NCBI GenBank assembly: GCA_937983075.1
Contig: CALKAQ010000170.1
Location: forward strand, 1-62,569
Reading direction: 5' to 3'
DNA: 62,569 nt
Source: an uncultured bacterium
Lineage (GTDB): Bacteria; Bacillota; Limnochordia; DTU080; JAAYLA01
In this document: in pieces, positions 50,863-58,158 of the stretch
Numbering within the stretch: the stretch's first letter is position 1
Layout: each line of letters opens with the position of its first letter
The notes under the pieces: model-generated
Seen by the model: only the letters and a program-made list of their open reading frames with translations
Told to the model about the DNA's origin: nothing
Databases searched by the model: none
Made by a program: the position numbers and the translations under genes

Positions 50863-51774
50863 TCATTTTGCCAGGAGGTCCTGCAAAGCCGGCTCCAAAT
50901 GCTCGAAACGGTAGGTATAGCCCATGCGGAGTGCCGCGGCGGGTCGGACACGTTGACCGGTCAACACGAGGTCGGCCATTTCACCCAACACGAGACGCAG
51001 CAAAGCGCCCGGTACGCGGAACCGTGCGGGCCGGTGCATGACGCGACCCAACGTGCGGGCGAATTCGCGCATGCGCACGGGATGAGGCGCCGTTCCGTTG
51101 ACCGGACCCGCAATGTCCTCACGCTCGAGGATGGTTCGGATGAGGCCGATCAAGTCGTCGCGGTGAATCCACGACAGCCATTGGTCACCTGATCCGAGCG
51201 GTCCGCCGACGAACAAGCGAAAAGGCAAAACCATGCGTGCCAGTGCTCCGCCGTCTTCGCTCAATACAAGTCCTGTGCGCAGATAGACCGTCCGAATTCC
51301 CGCATCTTGAGCCCGCGCGGCTTCACTCTCCCAAGCGTGGACAACGTCAGCCAAAAAATCGTTTCCTTTTGGGGAATTTTCGTCAACCCAGTCGTCGCCC
51401 GGTCCGTAAAAGCCAATGGCCGATCCGCTGACCAAGACACGCGGCCGATCGGACGCTTCAATCATCGCCGACGTGAGTGCCCGCGTAGGCTCGACACGGC
51501 TGCGGCGGATTTCCTGTTTGTATTCTGGGGACCAGCGTCGGTTGATTGGCGCACCGGCGAGGTGAACAACGCCGTCAGCGGCAGCGATGTGATTGGGCCA
51601 GGGGTCGTTGTCGTGAATCTCGGGCCAAGGTACGTTGCGGGTTTTGCCTTGAAACAGCTGCTCTGCACAAGCAGGCGAACGGGTAAGCAAGGTGATGGTA
51701 TGTCCGTCGCGAAGGAGCGCCTCGATGAGGTGGCGTCCGATGAGTCCGGTTCCGCCTGTAATCACAAGATGCAT
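50863..51774 (-). CDS. TIGR01777-type NAD-dependent epimerase/dehydratase family protein
   Basis: 303 residues. Extended short-chain dehydrogenase fold: glycine motif TGGTGLIGRHL at the start, GVVHLAGAPI, and VSGSAIGFYG, where the Ser and Tyr of the active site would stand but the SDR YxxxK is modified, as in the TIGR01777/YfcH/YfhF group. The C-terminal DUF1731 part (ARFRVPGALLRLVLGEMADLVLTGQRVRPAAALRMGYTYRFEHL) is diagnostic. Members are linked to cell division or nucleotide-sugar metabolism, without firm function. ATG at 51774 has GGAGG just upstream. Confidence 0.9.
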   Translation of the reverse strand: MHLVITGGTGLIGRHLIEALLRDGHTITLLTRSPACAEQLFQGKTRNVPWPEIHDNDPWPNHIAAADGVVHLAGAPINRRWSPEYKQEIRRSRVEPTRALTSAMIEASDRPRVLVSGSAIGFYGPGDDWVDENSPKGNDFLADVVHAWESEAARAQDAGIRTVYLRTGLVLSEDGGALARMVLPFRLFVGGPLGSGDQWLSWIHRDDLIGLIRTILEREDIAGPVNGTAPHPVRMREFARTLGRVMHRPARFRVPGALLRLVLGEMADLVLTGQRVRPAAALRMGYTYRFEHLEPALQDLLAK

Positions 51775-51848
51775 GGACCTCCACCTTTCGGACGGATTTG
51801 TCCTCCGTTGACGGATATACAACGAACGGACGGACTTCTCCTTTGTCA

Positions 51849-51880
51849 AAGGGGCTGCCCCACGCTGGGGACAGCCCCTT
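51849..51880 (-). terminator. Terminator of the SASP gene
   Basis: Arms AAGGGGCTG and CAGCCCCTT with CCCC/GGGG extension. It lies three bases after the SASP stop on the minus strand. Confidence 0.75.
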
Positions 51881-51882
51881 GC

Positions 51883-52089
51883 TCAGCGGCGGACACCTGG
51901 ATCAGGCGGCATCGGTACTCCGGCCGCGAGCTGCTGCTCGGCTCGCATAATGGCCGCCTTGACCAAGTTTCCTGCCTCTCGGGTGGTGATATTGCCCCAG
52001 TCGCCCTGCTGAACCTTATGCGCGAACCCGAGCTCCTGGGCCAACTCGTACTTGAGCTGCTCGGACATAAGGGATCGTCTGCGGGCCAA
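51883..52089 (-). CDS. Alpha/beta-type small acid-soluble spore protein
   Basis: 68 residues. LKYELAQELGF and GDWGNITTREAGNLVKAAI are the two conserved blocks of alpha/beta SASPs: the first contains the germination protease (GPR) cleavage region, the second binds DNA. These proteins coat DNA in the spore core and protect it from UV and heat. The N-terminus is arginine-rich (ARRRSL) and the C-terminal tail is Pro-rich, less usual. TTG start at 52089 directly after GGAGGTGAGCAA. A terminator follows. This is the best evidence in the window that the organism sporulates. Confidence 0.93.
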   Translation of the reverse strand: MARRRSLMSEQLKYELAQELGFAHKVQQGDWGNITTREAGNLVKAAIMRAEQQLAAGVPMPPDPGVRR

Positions 52090-52171
52090 TTGCTCACCTC
52101 CACCGTTAGCATTGCCCGCGGGGGCCTTTCGCATCGCGTCGGGCGCACGGTGAACAATGGATACGGCCGAC

Positions 52172-53419
52172 TCAACTGCCGGACGGCGGACGATGATCTT
52201 CGGGAGCTGCAGCCGCCATGTCCGGCTGACTGCCGGCGGTTCGAGCAGCGGCAAACGGTTCGGGTGTACCGTAACGCTCATCGGTGCCAAAATACAAGGC
52301 GCGTGCGGGAATCGCCGGTTTGATGCCGAGCTCGTCCATCAGCCGCATGATCATCAAGTTGACTTCTTGGCGCACCTGCAAATGCACGGCCCAAGCGGTT
52401 GACACGGTGAAGTAGTAGACGAGGATGTTCAGGCTGTGTACGCCGAAGTCGGTGAACTTGACCATGAAAAAGTTTTGGTCGACGCCGCTGTGGTTGGTGA
52501 GGATATCTTCGATGCCTTTGACTAAACGCTCCATCTGGTCGGCGGTCGTTTCGTACGACACGCCGAGCTCAAAGCGCACTCTGCGGATGGGCATTGCCGT
52601 GTGGTTCTCGATTTGGCTGTTGGCCACTTTGTTGTTCGGCAGCGTCACCAACGTGCGCGGGAACGTGCGGATGCGTGTGGAGCGGAATCCGACCTTTTCG
52701 ACGATGCCCGAGACGTCGCCGATCGTGATCCAGTCACCGACCTTGAACGGTTTGTCGGTGAACACGATGATGGAACCAAAAATGTTGGACAAGGTGTCCT
52801 GTGCCGCCAAAGCGACGGCCAAACCGCCGATCCCGAGACCGCCGAGGAGGCTCGTGATGGGATAGCCCAAATGTTGGATGACCAACAGTGCGCCTACGAT
52901 GCCGACAAAAATTTTCAATGATTTTTTCAGCAGCGGGATGATTTGCTCTTCAATGGGGATATCGTCCTGGCTTGCTCGTGATTCGACGAAATAGGCGAGT
53001 ACGTCGACCAGGCGTATGAGCAGCCAAATGGTGATGACGGCCATGGCGACTTCGTACATCTGGTTGACGAACTGAACCGTGATAAACGGCTCGCCGGTCG
53101 ACCCGGCATCCGGCGGCTGCAGCATCAGCGTCCTTGCCGCAAAGAACAGCCCGGTGACGCCGATATAAGCCGTCAGCGGCCGCATGAGTGCTTCGACCAC
53201 ACGACCGGGATAGCCGCCGCCGTACGGCTCCAGCCAGGGAATCACCACGCGGCCGAGAACGAATTCGGCGGCGCGGCGAGCGAACAAAGACCCCAAGACG
53301 AATATCAAAGCAAAGATATATTGCCAGGCAGGAACGCCAAACCACGTGTAATCCAATCGTTCTTGGAACGCTCTGCCCCAACTGACGAAAGCTTCGAAAG
53401 CTGCCATTTCCGTTTCCAA
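52172..53419 (-). CDS. MscS-family mechanosensitive channel
   Basis: 415 residues. Four to five membrane helices precede the pore helix; the pore/beta-domain shows GLGIGGLAVALAAQDTLSNIFGSIIVFTDKPFKVGDWI, the MscS signature, followed by the alpha/beta domain. It releases ions when membrane tension rises. The start is placed at the TTG at 53419 since GAGGTG lies seven bases upstream; the frame extends five codons further up. The C-terminal ~35 residues are Ala/Pro-rich and not conserved. Divergent from the kinase gene, with 149 bases between. Confidence 0.93.
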   Translation of the reverse strand: METEMAAFEAFVSWGRAFQERLDYTWFGVPAWQYIFALIFVLGSLFARRAAEFVLGRVVIPWLEPYGGGYPGRVVEALMRPLTAYIGVTGLFFAARTLMLQPPDAGSTGEPFITVQFVNQMYEVAMAVITIWLLIRLVDVLAYFVESRASQDDIPIEEQIIPLLKKSLKIFVGIVGALLVIQHLGYPITSLLGGLGIGGLAVALAAQDTLSNIFGSIIVFTDKPFKVGDWITIGDVSGIVEKVGFRSTRIRTFPRTLVTLPNNKVANSQIENHTAMPIRRVRFELGVSYETTADQMERLVKGIEDILTNHSGVDQNFFMVKFTDFGVHSLNILVYYFTVSTAWAVHLQVRQEVNLMIMRLMDELGIKPAIPARALYFGTDERYGTPEPFAAARTAGSQPDMAAAAPEDHRPPSGS

Positions 53420-53553
53420 GGAACGACACCTCAACTTCGCTGCGGGACCGTGTTGTCGACAATAAGCATCTTCTTCGATTCGGGGCTTTCAACGCCTGCT
53501 TTTTCTTCATGCCATAACATGAGATAATAGAGTGATACCAACGAGTACTTGTT

Positions 53554-53571
53554 AAGGAGGAACCAGGCATC
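53554..53571 (+). promoter_or_regulatory. Strong ribosome binding site with AUC start codon
   Basis: AAGGAGG (53554-53560), eight bases (AACCAGGC), then ATC (53569-53571) in frame with the kinase. No ATG, GTG or TTG occurs in this frame between the upstream stop (53533) and 53611. The residues read from ATC (NFFRVPENQ) match the start typical of related kinases. Confidence 0.6.
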
Positions 53572-55068
53572 GGCTTCATCAGCAACTTTTTCCGCGTTCC
53601 CGAAAATCAAATGATTGTAACTTTTTCCCATGGCCTGGTGTTTTTCCTGATGGGCTTTGCCGTTTTGCTTCAATCCAGGCAGAGGCGGCACGTTTCCGAG
53701 GTTACGGTGGCCCAAAGCCTTCCGTGGTTGGGTTTGTTCGGCATTGTTCAGGCGCTGGCCATTTGGGGAGCGACGTTCGTCCCCTTGCAGAGCTCGTATG
53801 TGCCCGAATCAACCGTCCGCACGTTGCTGACGCTGGAAACGCTGCTAATGGCCATTGCGGCCACGTTGCTGCTGCATTTCGGAGCCAGGCTTTGGGCGGA
53901 TTCGCTCGACCGAAAGACTTTAGGCCGTCGTACTTTGCATCTGTTGGCACCGGTGTTGTTCGGCTCTTGGCTGCTCCTTTTTTCGGTTCTGGGCATCGGC
54001 GGATCGTGGGAGCACATTGAGCATTGGCTCGGCTCGGGGCAGGTCATGGCGAGCTACGGTTTGGTCTTGCCTGGGGCCATCATTACCTGCTGGGCGCTGT
54101 TGTTGCAGGCGCACGAATTCCGCACACTAGGTATGAACCGCCTGATCGTGCACTTGAAGTGGCTGACGTTTTCCGTAGCCTTGTTTTCCGTCACGGCGTT
54201 CATCAACGTAACGCCGACACCGCATTTTCCCGGGCATATCCTCAACCGGGAGAATTTCTTGGAGTGGACCGGCGTCCCCGTTGACGTTCCGGCAGGTACC
54301 GCAGGGCTGTTGATGGCGATTTTCGGCGTACGCATTCTCGAGCTGTTCAACATTGAGTTGGGACGCCGCCTGGATGCGGCTCGGCGTGTGAAGATTTTGC
54401 TCGATGAACGCGATCGCATTGCGCGTGAGCTGCATGACGGAATCATCCAGCAGCTCTACGGAGTAGGGCTCACGCTGGAATCGGCCGTCTTCGCTCTGGA
54501 CAAAACGCCGGACAAGGTGCGCGAAATCCTCCAGGGAGCCATGAACCGTTTGGACGAGACGATTCAAGACATGCGCGTCTACATTATGGACCTCAAAGGG
54601 GCGGATGAACATACCGATCTGATCGAACTCCTTCGTGCTCTCGTCGACGAGATGGCCGAAGAGCACGGCATCTCGATTGAACTGGACGCAGGAGCTCTCA
54701 ACGCCGGATATCTCAGCGACGAAGAGCGCGGGCATATCCTCCAAATTGTCCGCGAGGCGGTGAGCAACGCGGTGAGGCACGGTCGTGCGCATCGTGTCAT
54801 TGTCTCGATCAGACAGCAACACGGCTTGCATCTCATCATCGAAGACGACGGTACGGGATTCGAATTTCACCCGTCGATGGTGAGCGGCGGGCCCAAAATT
54901 GGGCAGCGGGTGCACCACGGACTGCGAAACATGATGCGGCGCGCTGAACTTTTGGAAGGCTATCTGGACGTTCAAAGCGAAATAGGCAAAGGTACCCGTG
55001 TGCTCTTAACGCTGCCGGAAAGGACGATCACACAAAGTGGAAAAAATTCGAGTACTGATCGCCGATGA
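53569..55068 (+). CDS. NarL-family sensor histidine kinase (seven-helix input), probable AUC start
   Basis: 499 residues from the AUC codon (485 from the first ATG at 53611). A membrane input part with about seven helices (residues ~20-260), in which external loops separate hydrophobic stretches (FFLMGFAVLLQSRQR; LAIWGATFVPLQ). This N-terminus is a recognisable module of Chloroflexi/Firmicutes-type kinases. The HisKA_3 H-box (DRIARELHDGIIQQLYGVGLTLE) and HATPase (AVSNAVRHG; DDGTGFEF) follow. The ATG at 53611 has no ribosome site and would cut into the first helix region, so I prefer the AUC start. Its 3' end overlaps the regulator gene by 32 bases. Confidence 0.85.
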   Translation: MGFISNFFRVPENQMIVTFSHGLVFFLMGFAVLLQSRQRRHVSEVTVAQSLPWLGLFGIVQALAIWGATFVPLQSSYVPESTVRTLLTLETLLMAIAATLLLHFGARLWADSLDRKTLGRRTLHLLAPVLFGSWLLLFSVLGIGGSWEHIEHWLGSGQVMASYGLVLPGAIITCWALLLQAHEFRTLGMNRLIVHLKWLTFSVALFSVTAFINVTPTPHFPGHILNRENFLEWTGVPVDVPAGTAGLLMAIFGVRILELFNIELGRRLDAARRVKILLDERDRIARELHDGIIQQLYGVGLTLESAVFALDKTPDKVREILQGAMNRLDETIQDMRVYIMDLKGADEHTDLIELLRALVDEMAEEHGISIELDAGALNAGYLSDEERGHILQIVREAVSNAVRHGRAHRVIVSIRQQHGLHLIIEDDGTGFEFHPSMVSGGPKIGQRVHHGLRNMMRRAELLEGYLDVQSEIGKGTRVLLTLPERTITQSGKNSSTDRR

Positions 55069-55708
55069 TCACGAGGTCGTTCGAGTTGGGCTGCGAAGCC
55101 TGTTGGAATCGGTAGATGACATTCAAGTAGTCGGTGAGGCTGCGTCCGGAATCGAAGCCATCGAGCGGGCCGAAGCGCTTCAGCCCGATGTCGTTGTGAT
55201 GGACGTCCGGATGCCCGAAATGGGCGGCATCGAGGCGTGTCGGGCAATTCGCTCGGCGAATCCTAACATCAAGGTCATCATGCTCACTTCGTACAGCGAT
55301 GATGAAGCGGTCTTCGCTTCGTTGATGGCTGGAGCGGGCGGCTACGTACTCAAGCGTATCGGCACGAGTCAGCTCATCGAGGGAATCCGCGTGGTGGCGA
55401 GCGGAGGGTCGATGCTCGATCCCAAAGTGACGGGGCGCGTGCTCGAGCGCCTGCGCGAGGGCGACGAAACGGAAGACGAAACCGTCGAAGTGCTCACCGA
55501 TCAAGAACGCCGCATTCTCGATTTGATCGCGCAAGGTTTCACCAATCGGGAAATTGCCGAGCGGTTGTTCCTAAGCGAAAAAACCGTACGAAACTATGTC
55601 AGCAACATCCTCGGCAAGCTGCAGGTGAGCAACCGCACCCAGGCAGCCGCTTACGCCCTGCGCAAGAAGTTTGGCGGAGACGCTTCAACCACTTCGCCCG
55701 AAGCCTAG
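55037..55708 (+). CDS. NarL/FixJ-family response regulator
   Basis: 223 residues. Receiver with IADDHEV, phospho-acceptor Asp in VVVMDVRMP, and Lys in YVLKRIG; LuxR-type DNA-binding domain with LTDQERRILDLIAQGFTNREIAERL. Partner of the overlapping kinase gene. GTG start within the kinase coding end, with AAAGGAC about 11 bases upstream. Convergent with the MFS gene, 11 bases apart. Targets are unknown. Confidence 0.92.
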   Translation: MEKIRVLIADDHEVVRVGLRSLLESVDDIQVVGEAASGIEAIERAEALQPDVVVMDVRMPEMGGIEACRAIRSANPNIKVIMLTSYSDDEAVFASLMAGAGGYVLKRIGTSQLIEGIRVVASGGSMLDPKVTGRVLERLREGDETEDETVEVLTDQERRILDLIAQGFTNREIAERLFLSEKTVRNYVSNILGKLQVSNRTQAAAYALRKKFGGDASTTSPEA

Positions 55709-55719
55709 ATCGAGCCTGG

Positions 55720-57057
55720 CTAGAAGTGGCAGTCATCGTGCAGCAAACCTCGCCGCTCCGCTTTTTTCGTTTCCCGGGCAGGCATCGCTTCGTCCGGATC
55801 AAACACCACGCAGCGACTTTCCGCCTTTGGCTGATGTTGCCGATCGGCTGACGCCGCTTCATCGGCAAGAATTTTTTCAGTGTGAACAAAAAACGATACA
55901 AGAACGAGCGCGACGCCCGCGATCGCCGCGCCCCCCAAAAACATCGTCAGATCGCCGTAGGTTTGCACTAAACCAAACGCAGGGGGGCCGACGGCAACAC
56001 CGAAAAAGCGTACGGTTCCGTACAAAGCCGTAATGAGTCCGCGCTCGTCGGCATCCGTGGCTCCCGTAATGAGTGTGTTCAGGGCAGGGAGCATCAATCC
56101 GATTCCTAGGCCCATCACTGAAGCGAAACCAATGAGGGCGGTCAAGCTCGACCAGAAGGCTAGACCGAGCAATCCGCCGACGGTGAGGCTGAGACCGGCT
56201 ATCATGACCGATTTCAGCCACTTCGTCCGTTTTTCAAGAAAAAGGCCGCTCGTATAGGCGACAACGGTCATCACGGTCACGGGAACGGCCAAAATCAGTC
56301 CCTTGACCACACCGGTAATCGCATGTCGAGCTTCAATCTCGTCCGAGATGAAACTGAGCAGCCCGAACAGCAAAAACAGACCGACGGCGCCGGTGAAATA
56401 CGTGATGGCCAAAGGCACGCCTTTGGCTTGAAAAATGGGGCCTAGCGAACGAATATAATCGGACGGCTTTTTCGACTGCCGTTCAACTTTCGGTTCACGC
56501 ACCAGCAGCCAGATGGCAAATGCAATGGGAATCGCCAGAATGCCGTAGGCAAAAAAAGGGCCGAACCAAACCAACAACCCGAGTGCAGCGCCCGCAATCG
56601 GGCTGACGACCTTGCCGAGCCCGTTGGCCGCCTCCAAAATGCCGACCGCCTTGGTCCGCTCGCCGCCTTGAAATTGATCGCCCGCGAGCGCAAGAGCAAT
56701 TTGATAAGTTCCTCCGGCTCCCAGTCCTTGCACAATGCGTCCTCCCAAAATCCAAGGGTATGGATTCGCCAGCAGCCAGGCTGCAAATCCTGCCGCCAGA
56801 CCACCGAGACCGTAGAGCAGCAAAGCGGGGAACATGACCTTCTTTCGTCCGACGTAGTCGGAAACGGCTCCCGCAAAGGGGATCACGATTCCGGCCGGGA
56901 CGGAGAACGCCGTGACGAGCAAACCGACTTGAAATTGGGTGAGCTGGAGCCGTTCTTCCATCAGTGGGAACACGGGGATCAGCATGGAATTGCCGAGCAC
57001 CATGATGAACGGTACGGTGGCCAAAATGAAGAAGGGGAGAACCGTTCGTTTTTCCAA
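55720..57057 (-). CDS. MFS multidrug/drug transporter
   Basis: 445 residues, twelve membrane helices, with the MFS motif A after the second helix (GAVSDYVGRKKVMFPAL) and the drug:H+ antiporter motif C-like GAGGTYQIAL and PIAGAALGLLVW stretches, similar to Bcr/CflA and TetA-type exporters. The last ~50 residues are polar with a Cys/His-rich end (RRGLLHDDCHF) not typical of the family. TTG start with AAAGGAG upstream, ten bases. Substrate unknown. Confidence 0.85.
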   Translation of the reverse strand: MEKRTVLPFFILATVPFIMVLGNSMLIPVFPLMEERLQLTQFQVGLLVTAFSVPAGIVIPFAGAVSDYVGRKKVMFPALLLYGLGGLAAGFAAWLLANPYPWILGGRIVQGLGAGGTYQIALALAGDQFQGGERTKAVGILEAANGLGKVVSPIAGAALGLLVWFGPFFAYGILAIPIAFAIWLLVREPKVERQSKKPSDYIRSLGPIFQAKGVPLAITYFTGAVGLFLLFGLLSFISDEIEARHAITGVVKGLILAVPVTVMTVVAYTSGLFLEKRTKWLKSVMIAGLSLTVGGLLGLAFWSSLTALIGFASVMGLGIGLMLPALNTLITGATDADERGLITALYGTVRFFGVAVGPPAFGLVQTYGDLTMFLGGAAIAGVALVLVSFFVHTEKILADEAASADRQHQPKAESRCVVFDPDEAMPARETKKAERRGLLHDDCHF

Positions 57058-57264
57058 AACCGTGGCACTCCTTTGCAGCGATGGATGTCCGGCTCAAAAG
57101 ACAGGTTGCCACCTTTTTTCTTTCCTCTTTCGGGCTAATCTATCCGACATGAAGCTTTGGGAAAGCCTTCCGGGTTTGGGGTTCCGAAGGGATCCGGCGA
57201 TGCCTGGCGAAGGTTAGAATGCAGCATTTGCAGTGAGGCAATTTTTTCTTTCGAGGTTGGAGCC

Positions 57265-57420
57265 ATGGATGAATCGATTTTCGAACGGTCGCATGAAGGC
57301 CTGGAACTCACGGATGCCGAAACGCAGCCGGCGGTCAGCCCGGAGTTCGCGGCCAGGGTCGACGACGTTTTGACCCGGTACGGTGACCTTTGGGAGGCTT
57401 TGGCCGATGCTGACGCTTGA
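57265..57420 (+). CDS. Small antitoxin-like partner of a Doc/Fic protein
   Basis: 51 residues, acidic: MDESIFERSHEGLELTD followed by SPEFAARVDDVLTRYGDLWEAL. It overlaps the start of the Fic-like gene by 14 bases, the usual layout of antitoxin-toxin pairs. I do not recognise a DNA-binding domain. ATG after GAGGTTGGAGCC. Function as antitoxin is inferred from position. Confidence 0.55.
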   Translation: MDESIFERSHEGLELTDAETQPAVSPEFAARVDDVLTRYGDLWEALADADA

Positions 57421-57811
57421 CGAAGCCGTTTGGTTGCAGGCGAAAATCGTGGAAGCTACGGGAGGCACCGCGGGCGTCAAGGATCCGGACAAGCTCCAGC
57501 GAATTCTGCAGCGCCCGAACGCAATGGACGGCGGCGTGCCCAAGTATCCGGCTTTGTTGCAAAAAGCGGCGATCTTGATGCAAGGCATGCTTTACGAGCG
57601 TCCGTTTGTCAGCGGCAACCGCCGCACCGCGCTGGCCGCGGTCGCCATTGTTTTGCATGCGTCCGGATACCGCCTGCGGGTGGAAGCGAGCGACTACGAA
57701 CGATTCGCCAAAGGTGTGGAAATGGGAATCACCTCTTGGCACCGGATCACCGCGTGGTTGAAAGGGCACGTCGTACGGGAGCGGTCTGTTGCATCCGGCA
57801 CATCTTCGTAA
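57407..57811 (+). CDS. Doc/Fic-family protein with His replaced in the active-site motif
   Basis: 134 residues with the Doc plan: an N-terminal DEAVWLQAKIVEATGGTAGVKDP block, then YERPFVSGNRRTALAAVAI, the place of the Fic motif HPFxDGNKRT. Here the catalytic His is Arg65 and the Asp is Ser69, whereas GN.RT, which binds phosphate, remains. Doc proteins phosphorylate EF-Tu with ATP and Fic proteins AMPylate targets; without His neither is expected to work normally. It may be an inactive remnant, or use a different chemistry. ATG at 57407 has GGGAGG nine bases upstream and overlaps the small upstream gene. Confidence 0.75.
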   Translation: MLTLDEAVWLQAKIVEATGGTAGVKDPDKLQRILQRPNAMDGGVPKYPALLQKAAILMQGMLYERPFVSGNRRTALAAVAIVLHASGYRLRVEASDYERFAKGVEMGITSWHRITAWLKGHVVRERSVASGTSS

Positions 57812-57886
57812 CCGCAGCCGATCCGTTCGCCGCTCGCACGGGCGCGTAACGGCAAAGCGGCCGTTTTCAAAAAGGGGTTGGACCCA

Positions 57887-58132
57887 TTGAGGCTTGCAGG
57901 TATCATATCCTCCGTAATGGTTTTGATCGCGGTCAGTCTCGGGATCTACTCGTTGAGTGACCACTTCGGTTTGTCTACAAGCGACATTATGGTCATTATG
58001 GCCCCGGTTGCGCTGGGGGTGGTCGTCTTGACGGTTGGCCTCGTCATTTTCGGCTTTTGGACCGTAAAGAAACTCAATCAGGCTGACGAGCCAACCCCAT
58101 CGAGCGACGCGCGTCAGTATCGTCGCTCCTGA
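57887..58132 (+). CDS. Small two-helix membrane protein
   Basis: 81 residues: two predicted membrane helices (about 4-25 and 36-62) with a polar C-terminal tail. TTG at 57887 has GGGG nine bases upstream; another TTG three codons earlier abuts that site. Family not recognised. It is 26 bases upstream of leuS and may be co-transcribed. Confidence 0.55.
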   Translation: MRLAGIISSVMVLIAVSLGIYSLSDHFGLSTSDIMVIMAPVALGVVVLTVGLVIFGFWTVKKLNQADEPTPSSDARQYRRS

Positions 58133-58158
58133 GCGTATCAAGTTGGGAGGCACAACGT

